64,000 nt of DNA from Clostridiales bacterium. GTDB taxonomy: Bacteria > Bacillota > Clostridia > Lachnospirales > Lachnospiraceae. Location of the stretch: NCBI GenBank assembly GCA_003343625.1, contig QAKV01000033.1, positions 62,001 to 126,000 on the forward strand, read 5' to 3'. A model generated the notes under the pieces. That model was given only the letters and a program-made list of their open reading frames with translations, was not told the origin of the DNA and did not search any database. How positions within the stretch are numbered: the first letter of the stretch is position 1; each line of letters opens with the position of its first letter. Shown here in pieces: positions 1 to 8,274 of this stretch. A program made the position numbers and the translations under genes.

Positions 1-1
1 G

Positions 2-2239
2 ACCGTGGGTGAAAATCTGATGCTTTTGCCCGGGGTTCGGGTGACGGCGGACAGCCAGGAAGGGAAGGCGTTTGAGGCTTCCCTGGTGCGGGACGGCATT
101 TCGGACGATACGTCCCTGCGCTGGTCTTCGGACAACGACTGGGAGGATGCACAGCACTGGCTGCAGGCGGAGTTTTCGCAGCCCCGGAAAGTGGGATTGG
201 TCAGGATTTACTGGGAAAGAACCAACGCCGAAAGCTATGCGCTGGAATATTCTTCGGACGGCAAGAATTGGGAGCAGGCTGCGGTTTTCGAGAACTGCCC
301 GGAAACGACGGTGCAGGATATCGTTCTGGAGCAGCCCGCAGAGGCGGCCTACTGGAGGTTGTACATCCGGGACGTGTCCCGGCAGGAGGAGGATTTAAGT
401 CTGTATTATCAGAACGTTTCGGTGCTGGAGCTGGAGCTGTACGAAAGGGTGGAGGACGCCTTTTTGATCGAAACGCCGGAAATCCCTGCGGGAGAAAACC
501 GGCAGCTGGTCCTTCCGCAGGTTCCGGAGGGCTATGAGCTGACCTTTGCGGGCTGCGATTACGAAATGTTGGTGGACGCCGGCGGTAAAATTTCGGATAC
601 GGTGGCGGCCGTGACCGCCGAGCTCGGTTTTTCCCTCAGCAGGGAGGGACATACGGAAGAGCTTCCGGGGTTGACCGTGACGATTCCTCCCTCCGCCCCC
701 GGGACGGAAGGATCGGCCGGAAAGGGCGCATTGCCGGGAGACCTTATTGTGCGGGAATGGGCGCCCGGCGAAGGGAGCCTGACGTTTTCGGACGGGGCGA
801 GGATCGTCCTTTCGGAAGGCGCGGACGAAGGTCTGAAAGCAGTTGCCGAACTGTTTGCCCGGGAACTTTCCGACCGGCTGGGAACGGAGGTATCCCTGCT
901 CCTTGAAGGGGATGGCCTGAAGCCGGAAGCGGGCGACATTTTTCTGAGCGCATCTTCCGGAGAGGCGTCGGAAGGGCTCGGGGAGGAAGGATATCGGATG
1001 GTCCTGAACGCCCAGAGCGCATCGGGCGAGCGGGTGTCGGACGCATCGGCTGTTCCGGGCGCGGGAACCGTTTCCATCCTGGCGCGGACGGCGCAGGGTG
1101 TCCGCTGGGGCTGCGTGACCCTGCTGGATCTGATGGAAGAGGCAGAAGGAACCGGCGGGACGCTGCCGGCAGGCGTCCTCCGGGATTATCCCCGTTACAG
1201 CGTCCGGGGATTCGGCATCGACGTAGGGCGTAGACCCGTGAGCCTGGAGCTCCTTTACCGGATCGTGGAAGAGCTGTCCCGCCACAAAATGAATACTCTT
1301 CAGATCCATTTAAACGATAACCAGATCATCGCCCAGAGCGAATATGACGGTACTGAGGAAGGGGCCAGAAACCTTTATGCCGGGTTCCGTCTGGAATCGG
1401 ATATACGAAACGGCGCCGGGGAGGGGATTACCTCTACGGATCTGTTTTATACCAAAGAGGAGTTCATGGAACTGATCGAAACGGCCAAAGCCTATGGGGT
1501 GGAAATCGTTCCCGAAATAGACACTCCCGCGCACAGCCTGGCGCTGACCAAAGCGTTTCCATCTCTGGGGCTCTCCGGGAATCCGGAAAGCGTGGATCAG
1601 CTGGATCTGTCCAATCCGGAAGCTTCAGAGCTGGTAAAGGATCTGTGGGGGGAATATCTGACAGAAGATGCCCATGGCAGAACCCGGGAAGAGGGGGGAG
1701 GGGACCCGGTCTTCGGGGAGTGCCGTACCCTTCATATCGGAATGGACGAATATTTTGGGGAAAAGGACGAATATCTTTCCTATCTGACGGAGCTGTCTTC
1801 CTGGATCAGGGAGACGGCGCCGGACAAAGAGATCCGCGTCTGGGCCAGCCTGTCGGAAATGGCGGAGGACCTCTCGACGGTGCCGAAGGATCTGCAGATG
1901 CAGGTCTGGGATACTTCCTGGGCGGATCCCGAAGAAATGTATGAGGCGGGATTTCCCATCCTCAATTCATTAAGCAGCAACCTGTATCTCATTCCCGGCG
2001 GCGGATACGACTGGATGGACAGGACGTTTCTGGAAGAGGAGTGGCAGCCCAACATCTTTCGGACTGCGGAGCGCACATGGATCCTGCCGGCCTGGTCGGA
2101 GCGGATGCTGGGCGCCTGCTACATGATGTGGAACGACTGGTGGCGGCAGGACGGGAAAGAGATCTCGGAAGAGGATCTGTTCGCGCGGTTTCAGGATCCG
2201 CTGCCCGTTATCTCCCGGAAACTCTGGGGGGAAGATTGA
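2..2239 (+). CDS. GH20 beta-N-acetylhexosaminidase with F5/8 (CBM32-like) domain, 5' end outside window
   Basis: The protein probably removes terminal N-acetylhexosamine from glycans outside the cell. Numbering from the GTG at 5, residues about 15-145 look like an F5/8 type C carbohydrate-binding domain. Residues about 265-395 resemble the GH20 N-terminal alpha/beta domain and about 400-735 the GH20 barrel. The barrel carries HIGMDEY, whose Asp581-Glu582 is the catalytic pair of this family. The frame is open to the left edge and no ribosome binding site or signal peptide is visible, so the true start lies upstream. It ends 100 bp before a MATE gene. An N-acetylhexosamine-kinase-like gene lies about 16 kb downstream, which fits host-glycan use. 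The family is clear; the exact substrate is not. Confidence 0.88.
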   Translation, partial: TVGENLMLLPGVRVTADSQEGKAFEASLVRDGISDDTSLRWSSDNDWEDAQHWLQAEFSQPRKVGLVRIYWERTNAESYALEYSSDGKNWEQAAVFENCPETTVQDIVLEQPAEAAYWRLYIRDVSRQEEDLSLYYQNVSVLELELYERVEDAFLIETPEIPAGENRQLVLPQVPEGYELTFAGCDYEMLVDAGGKISDTVAAVTAELGFSLSREGHTEELPGLTVTIPPSAPGTEGSAGKGALPGDLIVREWAPGEGSLTFSDGARIVLSEGADEGLKAVAELFARELSDRLGTEVSLLLEGDGLKPEAGDIFLSASSGEASEGLGEEGYRMVLNAQSASGERVSDASAVPGAGTVSILARTAQGVRWGCVTLLDLMEEAEGTGGTLPAGVLRDYPRYSVRGFGIDVGRRPVSLELLYRIVEELSRHKMNTLQIHLNDNQIIAQSEYDGTEEGARNLYAGFRLESDIRNGAGEGITSTDLFYTKEEFMELIETAKAYGVEIVPEIDTPAHSLALTKAFPSLGLSGNPESVDQLDLSNPEASELVKDLWGEYLTEDAHGRTREEGGGDPVFGECRTLHIGMDEYFGEKDEYLSYLTELSSWIRETAPDKEIRVWASLSEMAEDLSTVPKDLQMQVWDTSWADPEEMYEAGFPILNSLSSNLYLIPGGGYDWMDRTFLEEEWQPNIFRTAERTWILPAWSERMLGACYMMWNDWWRQDGKEISEEDLFARFQDPLPVISRKLWGED

Positions 2240-2263
2240 AAAATGTGCCGGATGGCACATTTT
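2240..2263 (+). terminator. Terminator-like hairpin after the GH20 gene
   Basis: A perfect 10-bp stem, AAAATGTGCC with GGCACATTTT and a GGAT loop, starts one base after the stop codon. The T-run is the 3' side of the stem and no further T-tract follows, so termination may be partial. Confidence 0.5.
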
Positions 2264-2266
2264 GCG

Positions 2267-2296
2267 GTCGGAGCAAAAGACGATCCGACATGGAGG
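2267..2296 (+). repeat. Dispersed motif copy: small hairpin ending in an ATGGAGG ribosome binding site
   Basis: GTCGGA at 2267-2272 pairs with TCCGAC at 2284-2289. The 3' side reads AAAAGACGATCCG, a one-base variant of a core seen at 10789, 17961 and 54446. ACATGGAGG follows directly, as at 17974. Here the GGAGG does not serve the MATE gene but a 17-codon ORF. Confidence 0.5.
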
Positions 2297-2301
2297 AAAT
2301 G

Positions 2302-2355
2302 ATGAAATACAAATCGACGGAAGCGAAAGGAGCTTTACATGGCATCGCGCATTAA
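2302..2355 (+). CDS. Possible 17-residue leader peptide overlapping the MATE start
   Basis: An ATG at 2302 stands five bases after GGAGG (2292-2296) and opens a 17-codon frame ending in TAA at 2353-2355. In-frame ATGs at 2290 and 2299 would give slightly longer versions. The frame covers the MATE ribosome binding site (AAAGGAGC, about 2327-2334) and overlaps the MATE start at 2339 in another frame. This is the layout of translational attenuators upstream of drug-resistance genes, where ribosome position controls access to the next start. No homologue is recognised, and chance is possible in so short a frame. Confidence 0.35.
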   Translation: MKYKSTEAKGALHGIAH

Positions 2356-3724
2356 AAATATGACCGAGGGAAAACCGGTTTTCCTCATCGTAACCTTCGC
2401 CCTGCCGCTGATGGTGGGCAACGTGTTTCAGCAGCTTTATACGGTGGTGGACACCATGGTGGTGGGAAAAGCGTTGGGGGTGGGCGCATTGGCCGCCCTG
2501 GGCGCTGCGGATTGGCTCAACTGGATGATGCTGGGCACGATCCAGGGGCTGACCCAGGGCTTTGGAATCCTGATGGCACAGGAATTCGGTGCCGGCCGCC
2601 TGGAACGGCTGAGGAAGGTGGTGGGAAACGCCACGGTCCTTTCCGCGCTGGGCGCCGTACTTTTGCTGGTTATCGGTCAGCTGATAGCCCGTCCGGTGCT
2701 GGTTTTGCTCCAGACGCCGGAAGAGATTATCGGAAATGCCCTGCTGTATCTGCGCATCATGTTTCTGGGAATTCCCATCGTGATGGCCTATAACTTTCTG
2801 GCGTCCATTCTGCGCTCCCTGGGAGATGGAAAGACGCCGCTGCACGCTATGATCGTGGCCGCCCTGACCAATATCGTCCTGGATCTTCTGTTCGTGCTCG
2901 GTTTTCACTGGGGCATCGCCGGGGCAGCGGTAGCCACGCTGATCGGCCAGATGGTTTCGATCCTTTTCTGTTTCCGGCATATCAGAAAAATCGAAATGCT
3001 GACGCTGCAGCGATCCGATTTCCGCATGGAAGGTCATCTGGGGCGCAGGCTCCTGTTTCTGGGCTCGCCGATGGCGCTGCAGAGCGTGATCATCTCCGTG
3101 GGCGGCATGATCGTACAGTTCGTGGTCAACGGCTTCGGCGTGCTGTTCATTGCGGGATTTACGGCTACCAATAAGCTTTACGGCGTGCTGGAAGTGGCGG
3201 CTACTTCCTACGGCTATGCGATGATCACTTATGTGGGACAGAATCTGGGCGCCGGGAAGATCGACCGGATCCGCAGGGGCATGCGCGCGGCGGTGGGCGT
3301 AGCCATGGTGACTTCGGTGGCGATCGGGGCCGCCATGATTTTGTTCGGAAAAATCGTTTTAGGCTGGTTCATTTCCGGGACGCCGCAGGAAGTGGAGCAG
3401 ACCATGCAAGTGGCCTATTTCTATCTGGCGGTGATGAGCATCTGCCTGCCAATTCTCTATCTGCTGCATGTAACCCGCTCGGCCATTCAGGGGATGGGAA
3501 ACACCGTATTGCCCATGGTGTCGGGCATTGCGGAATTTCTGATGCGGGCCCTGACTGCGGTGCTTTTGCCGCTGGCGGTGGGAGAGACGGGCATCTTTTT
3601 CGCGGAAGTGATGGCCTGGGCCGGCGCGGACATCATTCTCGTAATCAGCTATAGGAAAACCATACGGGAGGTTTCACGGTTTCAGCGAAAGGAGTCCGCC
3701 TTTCCGGATCGCACCGGGCGATAA
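2339..3724 (+). CDS. MATE-family multidrug/Na+ antiporter
   Basis: This 461-residue membrane protein should export small molecules using a cation gradient. About 12 hydrophobic segments are visible. Each half opens with the MATE-type stretch of two bundles, such as PLMVGNVFQQLYTVVDTMVVG near residues 21-41, and length fits the family. The start at 2339 has GAAAGGAGC at a suitable distance. It lies between the GH20 gene and spoVT. A short ORF overlapping its start could control translation. A second, divergent MATE paralogue is at 34732-36087 on the other strand. Substrate cannot be inferred. Confidence 0.92.
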   Translation: MASRIKNMTEGKPVFLIVTFALPLMVGNVFQQLYTVVDTMVVGKALGVGALAALGAADWLNWMMLGTIQGLTQGFGILMAQEFGAGRLERLRKVVGNATVLSALGAVLLLVIGQLIARPVLVLLQTPEEIIGNALLYLRIMFLGIPIVMAYNFLASILRSLGDGKTPLHAMIVAALTNIVLDLLFVLGFHWGIAGAAVATLIGQMVSILFCFRHIRKIEMLTLQRSDFRMEGHLGRRLLFLGSPMALQSVIISVGGMIVQFVVNGFGVLFIAGFTATNKLYGVLEVAATSYGYAMITYVGQNLGAGKIDRIRRGMRAAVGVAMVTSVAIGAAMILFGKIVLGWFISGTPQEVEQTMQVAYFYLAVMSICLPILYLLHVTRSAIQGMGNTVLPMVSGIAEFLMRALTAVLLPLAVGETGIFFAEVMAWAGADIILVISYRKTIREVSRFQRKESAFPDRTGR

Positions 3725-3730
3725 AAACGG

Positions 3731-3759
3731 GTATAAACTTCCTCCATTTACAGATACTA
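3731..3759 (+). promoter_or_regulatory. Candidate forespore (sigma-G/F-like) promoter of spoVT
   Basis: GTATA at 3731-3735 and GATACTA at 3753-3759 are 17 bases apart. They resemble the Bacillus sigma-G/F pattern of a gyATA-type -35 and a CATnnTA-type -10, with one mismatch in the -10. spoVT is a known sigma-G target in B. subtilis. Transcription would start near 3766, inside the loop of the inverted repeat at 3735-3797. Confidence 0.5.
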
Positions 3760-3797
3760 ATTCCTGCAATGGTAAGTACAGTAAATGGAGGAAGTTT
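3735..3797 (+). promoter_or_regulatory. 17-bp inverted repeat covering the spoVT promoter and ribosome binding site
   Basis: AAACTTCCTCCATTTAC (3735-3751) is perfectly complementary to 3781-3797, with a 29-base loop. The 3' arm holds the spoVT GGAGGAAG site and TTTTTAT follows. RNA reading through from the MATE gene could fold the full hairpin and end or hide the ribosome binding site. RNA begun at the promoter in the loop would lack the 5' arm and leave the site free. Confidence 0.6.
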
Positions 3798-3801
3798 TTA
3801 T

Positions 3802-4347
3802 ATGAAAGCGACGGGAATTGTAAGACGGATCGATGACCTGGGGCGTATCGTGATCCCCAAAGAAATCCGGAGGACGCTGCGCATCCGGGAGGCGGATCCG
3901 CTGGAAATTTTTACGGATCGGGAGGGGGAAATCATCCTGAAAAAATATTCTCCCATCGGGGAGATGAGCACATTTGCCAGACAGTATGCGGAGAGCCTGT
4001 CCCAGGTATCGGGGCACGTGACTCTGATCGCGGATCGGGATCAGTTTATCGCGGCGGCGGGGGGCTGCAAACAGCTTCTCGGCAGGGAGATCAGCCGGGA
4101 ACTGGAAGAGAAGATGGAGAACAGGGAATATGTGATGGCTTCCGGCGGGGACAAAAACTTCATCCCGGTGGCGGCGGAAGGAATGGAGGATTTCGTCCAT
4201 GAGGCTATCTGCCCCATCATCTGTGAAGGGGATGTGATCGGGGCGGTGATCCTGCTGGACCCGGACGTGAAAAACGGAATGGGGGAAGTGGAACAGAAGC
4301 TGATTCAGTCTGCGGCGGGCTTTTTGGGACGGCAGATGGAACAGTGA
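3802..4347 (+). CDS. spoVT: Stage V sporulation protein T, AbrB-like transcription factor
   Basis: SpoVT adjusts late forespore gene expression and spore properties. The 181-residue product matches the family length (178 in B. subtilis). Residues 1-50 form the AbrB/SpoVT swapped-hairpin DNA-binding domain (ATGIVRRIDDLGRIVIPKEI). Residues about 55-180 form the GAF-like domain. The start at 3802 was chosen over an in-frame upstream start at 3769 because GGAGGAAG sits eight bases before it and the family begins MKATGIVRR. The gene converges on degV. Its presence is strong evidence for a spore former. Confidence 0.95.
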   Translation: MKATGIVRRIDDLGRIVIPKEIRRTLRIREADPLEIFTDREGEIILKKYSPIGEMSTFARQYAESLSQVSGHVTLIADRDQFIAAAGGCKQLLGREISRELEEKMENREYVMASGGDKNFIPVAAEGMEDFVHEAICPIICEGDVIGAVILLDPDVKNGMGEVEQKLIQSAAGFLGRQMEQ

Positions 4348-4407
4348 CCGGGGCTTTCGGGATAGCTTTTATCGTTTGGCAACTCCTCATGGTCGTGAGT
4401 ATCGCGG

Positions 4408-4435
4408 CGGATAGGGAAGGAACCTTCCCTATCCG
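4408..4435. terminator. Hairpin between convergent spoVT and degV
   Basis: CGGATAGGGAAGG (4408-4420) and CCTTCCCTATCCG (4423-4435) form a perfect palindrome with only two bases between, lying 60 bases after spoVT and ten before the degV stop. No clear T-tract on either side, so its action as a two-way terminator is inferred from position. Confidence 0.5.
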
Positions 4436-4445
4436 ATTCCCGATC

Positions 4446-5330
4446 TTATCCTACATACGCCTCGAACTCGTCGTCCAGCGCGTCGAAGAATACGATACCG
4501 ATGATACCCCGGCCTGTATGGGCGCCGATCGCGCAGCCCAACACAGTTTCCACAAGCTCTCTGGGCTGTACGGCGGAAAGGAGCATCTCTTCGGTGAATT
4601 CCAGGGATTCCCGGTCTTCCCCGTGGCAGATCCCCATGATCTGGCGGGAGGGGTCGGAAACATGTTCTTCCACGTATTCCACCAGACTCTTTAAGGATTT
4701 CTTGCGGCCGCGGACGGTCTTTAAGACGGACAGGGCGCCGTCGCGGTCTACGATGAGCACGGGCTTCATGTCCAGAAATTCCCCGGCCGTCCCCTTGAAC
4801 CTGGAAAGGCGTCCGCCCTTGATCAGATATTTCAGCGTCCGGACAGTGAACACATGATGGATATGGGCGATGAAAAAATTCGCGGCCCGGATGAGAGTAT
4901 CTTTCCCGGCGCCATGCTCCTGCATCAGCAGCAGCTTATAGACGATGAGACCGAACCCGATGGAAGCGGATTTGGAATCGATGATGGTCAGGTCGAAGGA
5001 CGGATAGTCCTCCAACACAGCCTGCCTGGCCAGATTGGCCGCATTATAGGTTCCTGCGATCCCTGTGGAAAAGCAAAGATAGATCACGCTGTCGCCCCGT
5101 TTGGCATAAGGACGGAACGCCTGCTCGAACATATCCGGATTGATGTGATAGGTTTTGATGTCGTGGGTTACGTCGTCCAGCATTCCATAAAATTCGGGCG
5201 TGGAAATGGTCGCGCCGTCCAGATAATCCACGTCGTCGATCACCACGGGGGTGGGAATCACATGCAGATGAAACCGGTCAATGATTTCCCGGGGAAGATC
5301 ACTCGCCGAATCGGTAATGATTTTTAACAT
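4446..5330 (-). CDS. DegV-family fatty-acid-binding protein
   Basis: DegV proteins bind a fatty acid; in Gram-positive bacteria FakB members present it to the kinase FakA. The 294-residue product opens with IITDSASDLP, the family hallmark. It also has the CFSTGIAGTYNAA segment and the C-terminal GAHTGRGIIG motif. The start at 5330 has GGAGGAA eight bases upstream; an extension to 5393 lacks one. It is transcribed alone. A paralogue lies at 38496-39392. No fakA-like DAK kinase is in the window. Confidence 0.92.
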   Translation of the reverse strand: MLKIITDSASDLPREIIDRFHLHVIPTPVVIDDVDYLDGATISTPEFYGMLDDVTHDIKTYHINPDMFEQAFRPYAKRGDSVIYLCFSTGIAGTYNAANLARQAVLEDYPSFDLTIIDSKSASIGFGLIVYKLLLMQEHGAGKDTLIRAANFFIAHIHHVFTVRTLKYLIKGGRLSRFKGTAGEFLDMKPVLIVDRDGALSVLKTVRGRKKSLKSLVEYVEEHVSDPSRQIMGICHGEDRESLEFTEEMLLSAVQPRELVETVLGCAIGAHTGRGIIGIVFFDALDDEFEAYVG

Positions 5331-5451
5331 AAATTCCTCCGTCAAAAGCCTTTTTGCGGGCCTGATGGGCCACATGAAGGTATTGTACCACAAAATGATG
5401 AAAAAGACCTTGTCTTTCTCTTAAATTTATCCGAAATCATTCCAAAGGAAC

Positions 5452-6909
5452 TCATACCTGGCTCATCTGGTTGAGCAGCTGAATCTTCATGTCATACAGC
5501 TTTTGGGAGAGGTCCACATACACGCCGTGAGGGTTGACCAGGCGGCGGGTTTCCTCCCAGAGCGTATCCAGTTCCGCGGAGCAGTACTCCCGGATCTCCA
5601 TGACTTTTGGGGAATGATAGACGCATTCGCCTTTCCGGAAAACGGGAATCATCATTTCGCGCATGCGATAAGTGCCGGGCTCCAGCTTCGTCTTTTTCCA
5701 GGGTTCATTGGGATCGAACAGGATCAGGGGATCGTCCTCGCTGAAAGATTCGTCCACCAGACAGATCAGATCCGCCTTGATCTTCCCGGTATCGGCCTCA
5801 TAAATCCGGTAGATGGTTTTATTGCCCGGATTGGTGACTTTCTCGCTATTTTCGGACAGCTTGATTTTGGGGATGAATTCGCCGGTTTTGCTGTCCTGGA
5901 TGGCGGCCAGTTTGTAGACACCGCCGAAAGAGGGCCAGTCCTTGCTGGTGATCAGATGGGTGCCCACTCCCCAGGAAGTGATCTGACACCCCTGTACTTT
6001 CAGGCTGTCGATCAGATATTCGTCCAGATCGTTGGAGGCGGAGATCACCGCATCGGGAAACCCGGCCGCATCCAGCATCCTGCGCGCCTTTTTGGAGAGA
6101 TACGCCAGATCTCCGCTGTCCAGGCGGATGCCGTAAAAGGTCAGAGGAACGCCGCTGTTTCGCATTTCCGTAAAGACGCGAATGGCGTTGGGCACGCCGG
6201 ATTTTAAAGTGTCATAGGTATCCACCAGCAGGATGCAGGCGGAAGGATACAGTTTGGCATAGGTTTTAAACGCGGTATATTCGTCCGGAAAGCTCATGAT
6301 CCAGCTGTGGGCGTGGGTTCCCTTCACGGGAACGTCGAAAAGCCTGCCGGCCAGCACGTTGCTGGTGCCCACGCAGCCGCCGATCATGGCCGCCCTGGCG
6401 CCGTAAATGCCCGCATCCGGCCCCTGCGCCCTGCGCAGTCCGAATTCCATGATGCCGTCCCCGCGGGCGGCATAGCAGACCCGGGAGGTTTTGGTGGCGA
6501 TCAGGCTCTGATGGTTGATCAGGTTCAGGATGGCGGTTTCCACCAGCTGAGCTTCCATGATGGGAGCGATCACCTTGACCATGGGCTCTCTGGGAAACAT
6601 CACGCTCCCTTCCGGAATGGCATAGATATCGCCGGAAAAGCGGAAATCCTTCAGATATTCCAGAAAGTCCTCTTCGAAAATGCCGAGGCTTCTCAAATAA
6701 CTCAGATCCTCATCCGAAAAATGCAGGTTGTTGATGTATTCGATCACCTGCTCCAGGCCCGCGCAGATCGCGTAGCCGGAATCCATCGGGTTGTTACGGT
6801 AAAAAGCGTCGAAAATGACGGTCTCATTGCGGTCTTTGTTTTTGAAATAACCCTGCATCATGGTCAGTTCATAAAGATCGGTCATGAGGGTAAGATTCTG
6901 TTCTCCCAT
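5452..6909 (-). CDS. pncB: Nicotinate phosphoribosyltransferase
   Basis: The enzyme joins nicotinate to PRPP to make nicotinate mononucleotide in the Preiss-Handler NAD salvage route. At 485 residues it is the long bacterial type. Family features include the N-terminal LMTDLYELTM, VKGTHAHSWI with the conserved His, and RLDSGDLAYL in the phosphate-binding barrel. GGAGG precedes the ATG at 6909. It follows the MFS gene by 20 bp on the same strand, suggesting one mRNA and a transporter for a pyridine precursor, which is an inference from position. A weak 6-bp hairpin with T-rich tail is at 5403-5417 on the minus strand. Confidence 0.95.
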   Translation of the reverse strand: MGEQNLTLMTDLYELTMMQGYFKNKDRNETVIFDAFYRNNPMDSGYAICAGLEQVIEYINNLHFSDEDLSYLRSLGIFEEDFLEYLKDFRFSGDIYAIPEGSVMFPREPMVKVIAPIMEAQLVETAILNLINHQSLIATKTSRVCYAARGDGIMEFGLRRAQGPDAGIYGARAAMIGGCVGTSNVLAGRLFDVPVKGTHAHSWIMSFPDEYTAFKTYAKLYPSACILLVDTYDTLKSGVPNAIRVFTEMRNSGVPLTFYGIRLDSGDLAYLSKKARRMLDAAGFPDAVISASNDLDEYLIDSLKVQGCQITSWGVGTHLITSKDWPSFGGVYKLAAIQDSKTGEFIPKIKLSENSEKVTNPGNKTIYRIYEADTGKIKADLICLVDESFSEDDPLILFDPNEPWKKTKLEPGTYRMREMMIPVFRKGECVYHSPKVMEIREYCSAELDTLWEETRRLVNPHGVYVDLSQKLYDMKIQLLNQMSQV

Positions 6910-6929
6910 CGTTTTTCCCTCCTGAGATA

Positions 6930-8183
6930 TCAGTCTTTTTTGTATTTTTCCGAGATCGTGATCAGGATGAAGCCGATCACGAACAGGACGATCAGGGACA
7001 GCACGCCGTATTTGGAGCTGTGCAGGAAATAGGCGCAGGCGGCCAGGATCAAGGGGCCGAAGAAGTCCGCGAACTTGCCGAACACGTCGAAAAACCCGAA
7101 GTATTCGCTGGACTCATCCTTCGGAACCAACTTGCCGAAGTAGGAGCGGGACAGCGCCTGGATACCGCCCTGGCAGATGCCCACGCAGACGGCCAGAATC
7201 CAGAATTCCGGTTCCGTATCCAGCCCGTATCCGAAAACGCAGATGGCGATGTACATGAAGATGAAGATCTTGATGAGCCGCATGGTGCCGTATTTTTTCG
7301 CCAGCATTCCGCTGAAGATCGAGCAGGGGAATGCCACGAACTGGGTCAGCAGCAGGGCCAGCACCATGGCATTGGAATCGATCCCCACTTCCCCGCCATA
7401 AGTGGTGGCCATGGAGATAATGGTTCCCACGCCGTCGATATAACAGAAATATCCGAGGATAAAGAAAAGCAGCCGCTTGTCCCTGGCAAGCTTTTTTAAA
7501 GTCTTTCCCAGACGGGAAAAGGTAGCGGAGACCACTCGCTTCTGCCGGGGAAGGGAGTATTTCTGATGGACGTTTTTGTAGAGAGGGATGGACATGACGA
7601 CCCACCAGACCATGGTGATTACGAAGGAAATCCGGGTGGCGGCCGTCATGGAAAGCCCCAGCGCATCGCAGTTTAAAATGAGCAGCAGCCCGGTCACGAA
7701 GGGAATGCAGCTCCCGATATATCCGAAGGCATAACCGTAGGAGGAAATCCGATCCATCCGGTCGTTGGTGGTGACATCGATGAGCATGGCGTCATAGAAT
7801 ACGTTACAGGCCGCGTAGCCGATGCGGGACAGGATGAAAAAGACCAGGAATGAAATCCAGCCCGGCGCGAAAGTGAACAGCAGCCCGCCGGCGATGGCGA
7901 GGATGAAAAAGACCGTGAAGATCTTCTTCTTCATGCCTTCATAGTCGGCGATAGCGCCCAGGATGGGGGAGAGAATCGCCAGAATCAGAATGGAAATGCT
8001 GGTGGCGCTGCCCCACAGGGAAGTTGCGGTGGAGGAAGCGACTCCTGCCCCTTCGGCGAGGCTGCGGAAATAAATCGGAATGGTGGCGGTGACGATCATG
8101 ATGAAAGCGGAATTGGCCACATCGTACAAAATCCAGCTCTTCTCCGATCGCGTCAGCCGGTTGTCAGCGTTTTTTTCTCTCAT
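6930..8183 (-). CDS. MFS transporter, UMF1/Atg22-like
   Basis: This 417-residue protein has about 12 membrane segments. Its N-terminal WILYDVANSAFIMIV resembles the UMF1 (Atg22-like) branch of the major facilitator superfamily. The start at 8183 has GGAAGGAG upstream; 13 in-frame codons before it are not needed. pncB follows after 20 bp, so nicotinate, nicotinamide or a related precursor is a reasonable substrate guess. Members of this branch are also annotated as amino-acid exporters, so the substrate remains open. Confidence 0.85.
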   Translation of the reverse strand: MREKNADNRLTRSEKSWILYDVANSAFIMIVTATIPIYFRSLAEGAGVASSTATSLWGSATSISILILAILSPILGAIADYEGMKKKIFTVFFILAIAGGLLFTFAPGWISFLVFFILSRIGYAACNVFYDAMLIDVTTNDRMDRISSYGYAFGYIGSCIPFVTGLLLILNCDALGLSMTAATRISFVITMVWWVVMSIPLYKNVHQKYSLPRQKRVVSATFSRLGKTLKKLARDKRLLFFILGYFCYIDGVGTIISMATTYGGEVGIDSNAMVLALLLTQFVAFPCSIFSGMLAKKYGTMRLIKIFIFMYIAICVFGYGLDTEPEFWILAVCVGICQGGIQALSRSYFGKLVPKDESSEYFGFFDVFGKFADFFGPLILAACAYFLHSSKYGVLSLIVLFVIGFILITISEKYKKD

Positions 8184-8274
8184 AAGAAACTCCTTCCGGT
8201 AAAAAAACTGTGGAATACCCACCTATTTTACTTCATGGCGGGAAAGAAAGCAATGAAATCCCGCCGGAAAATCT

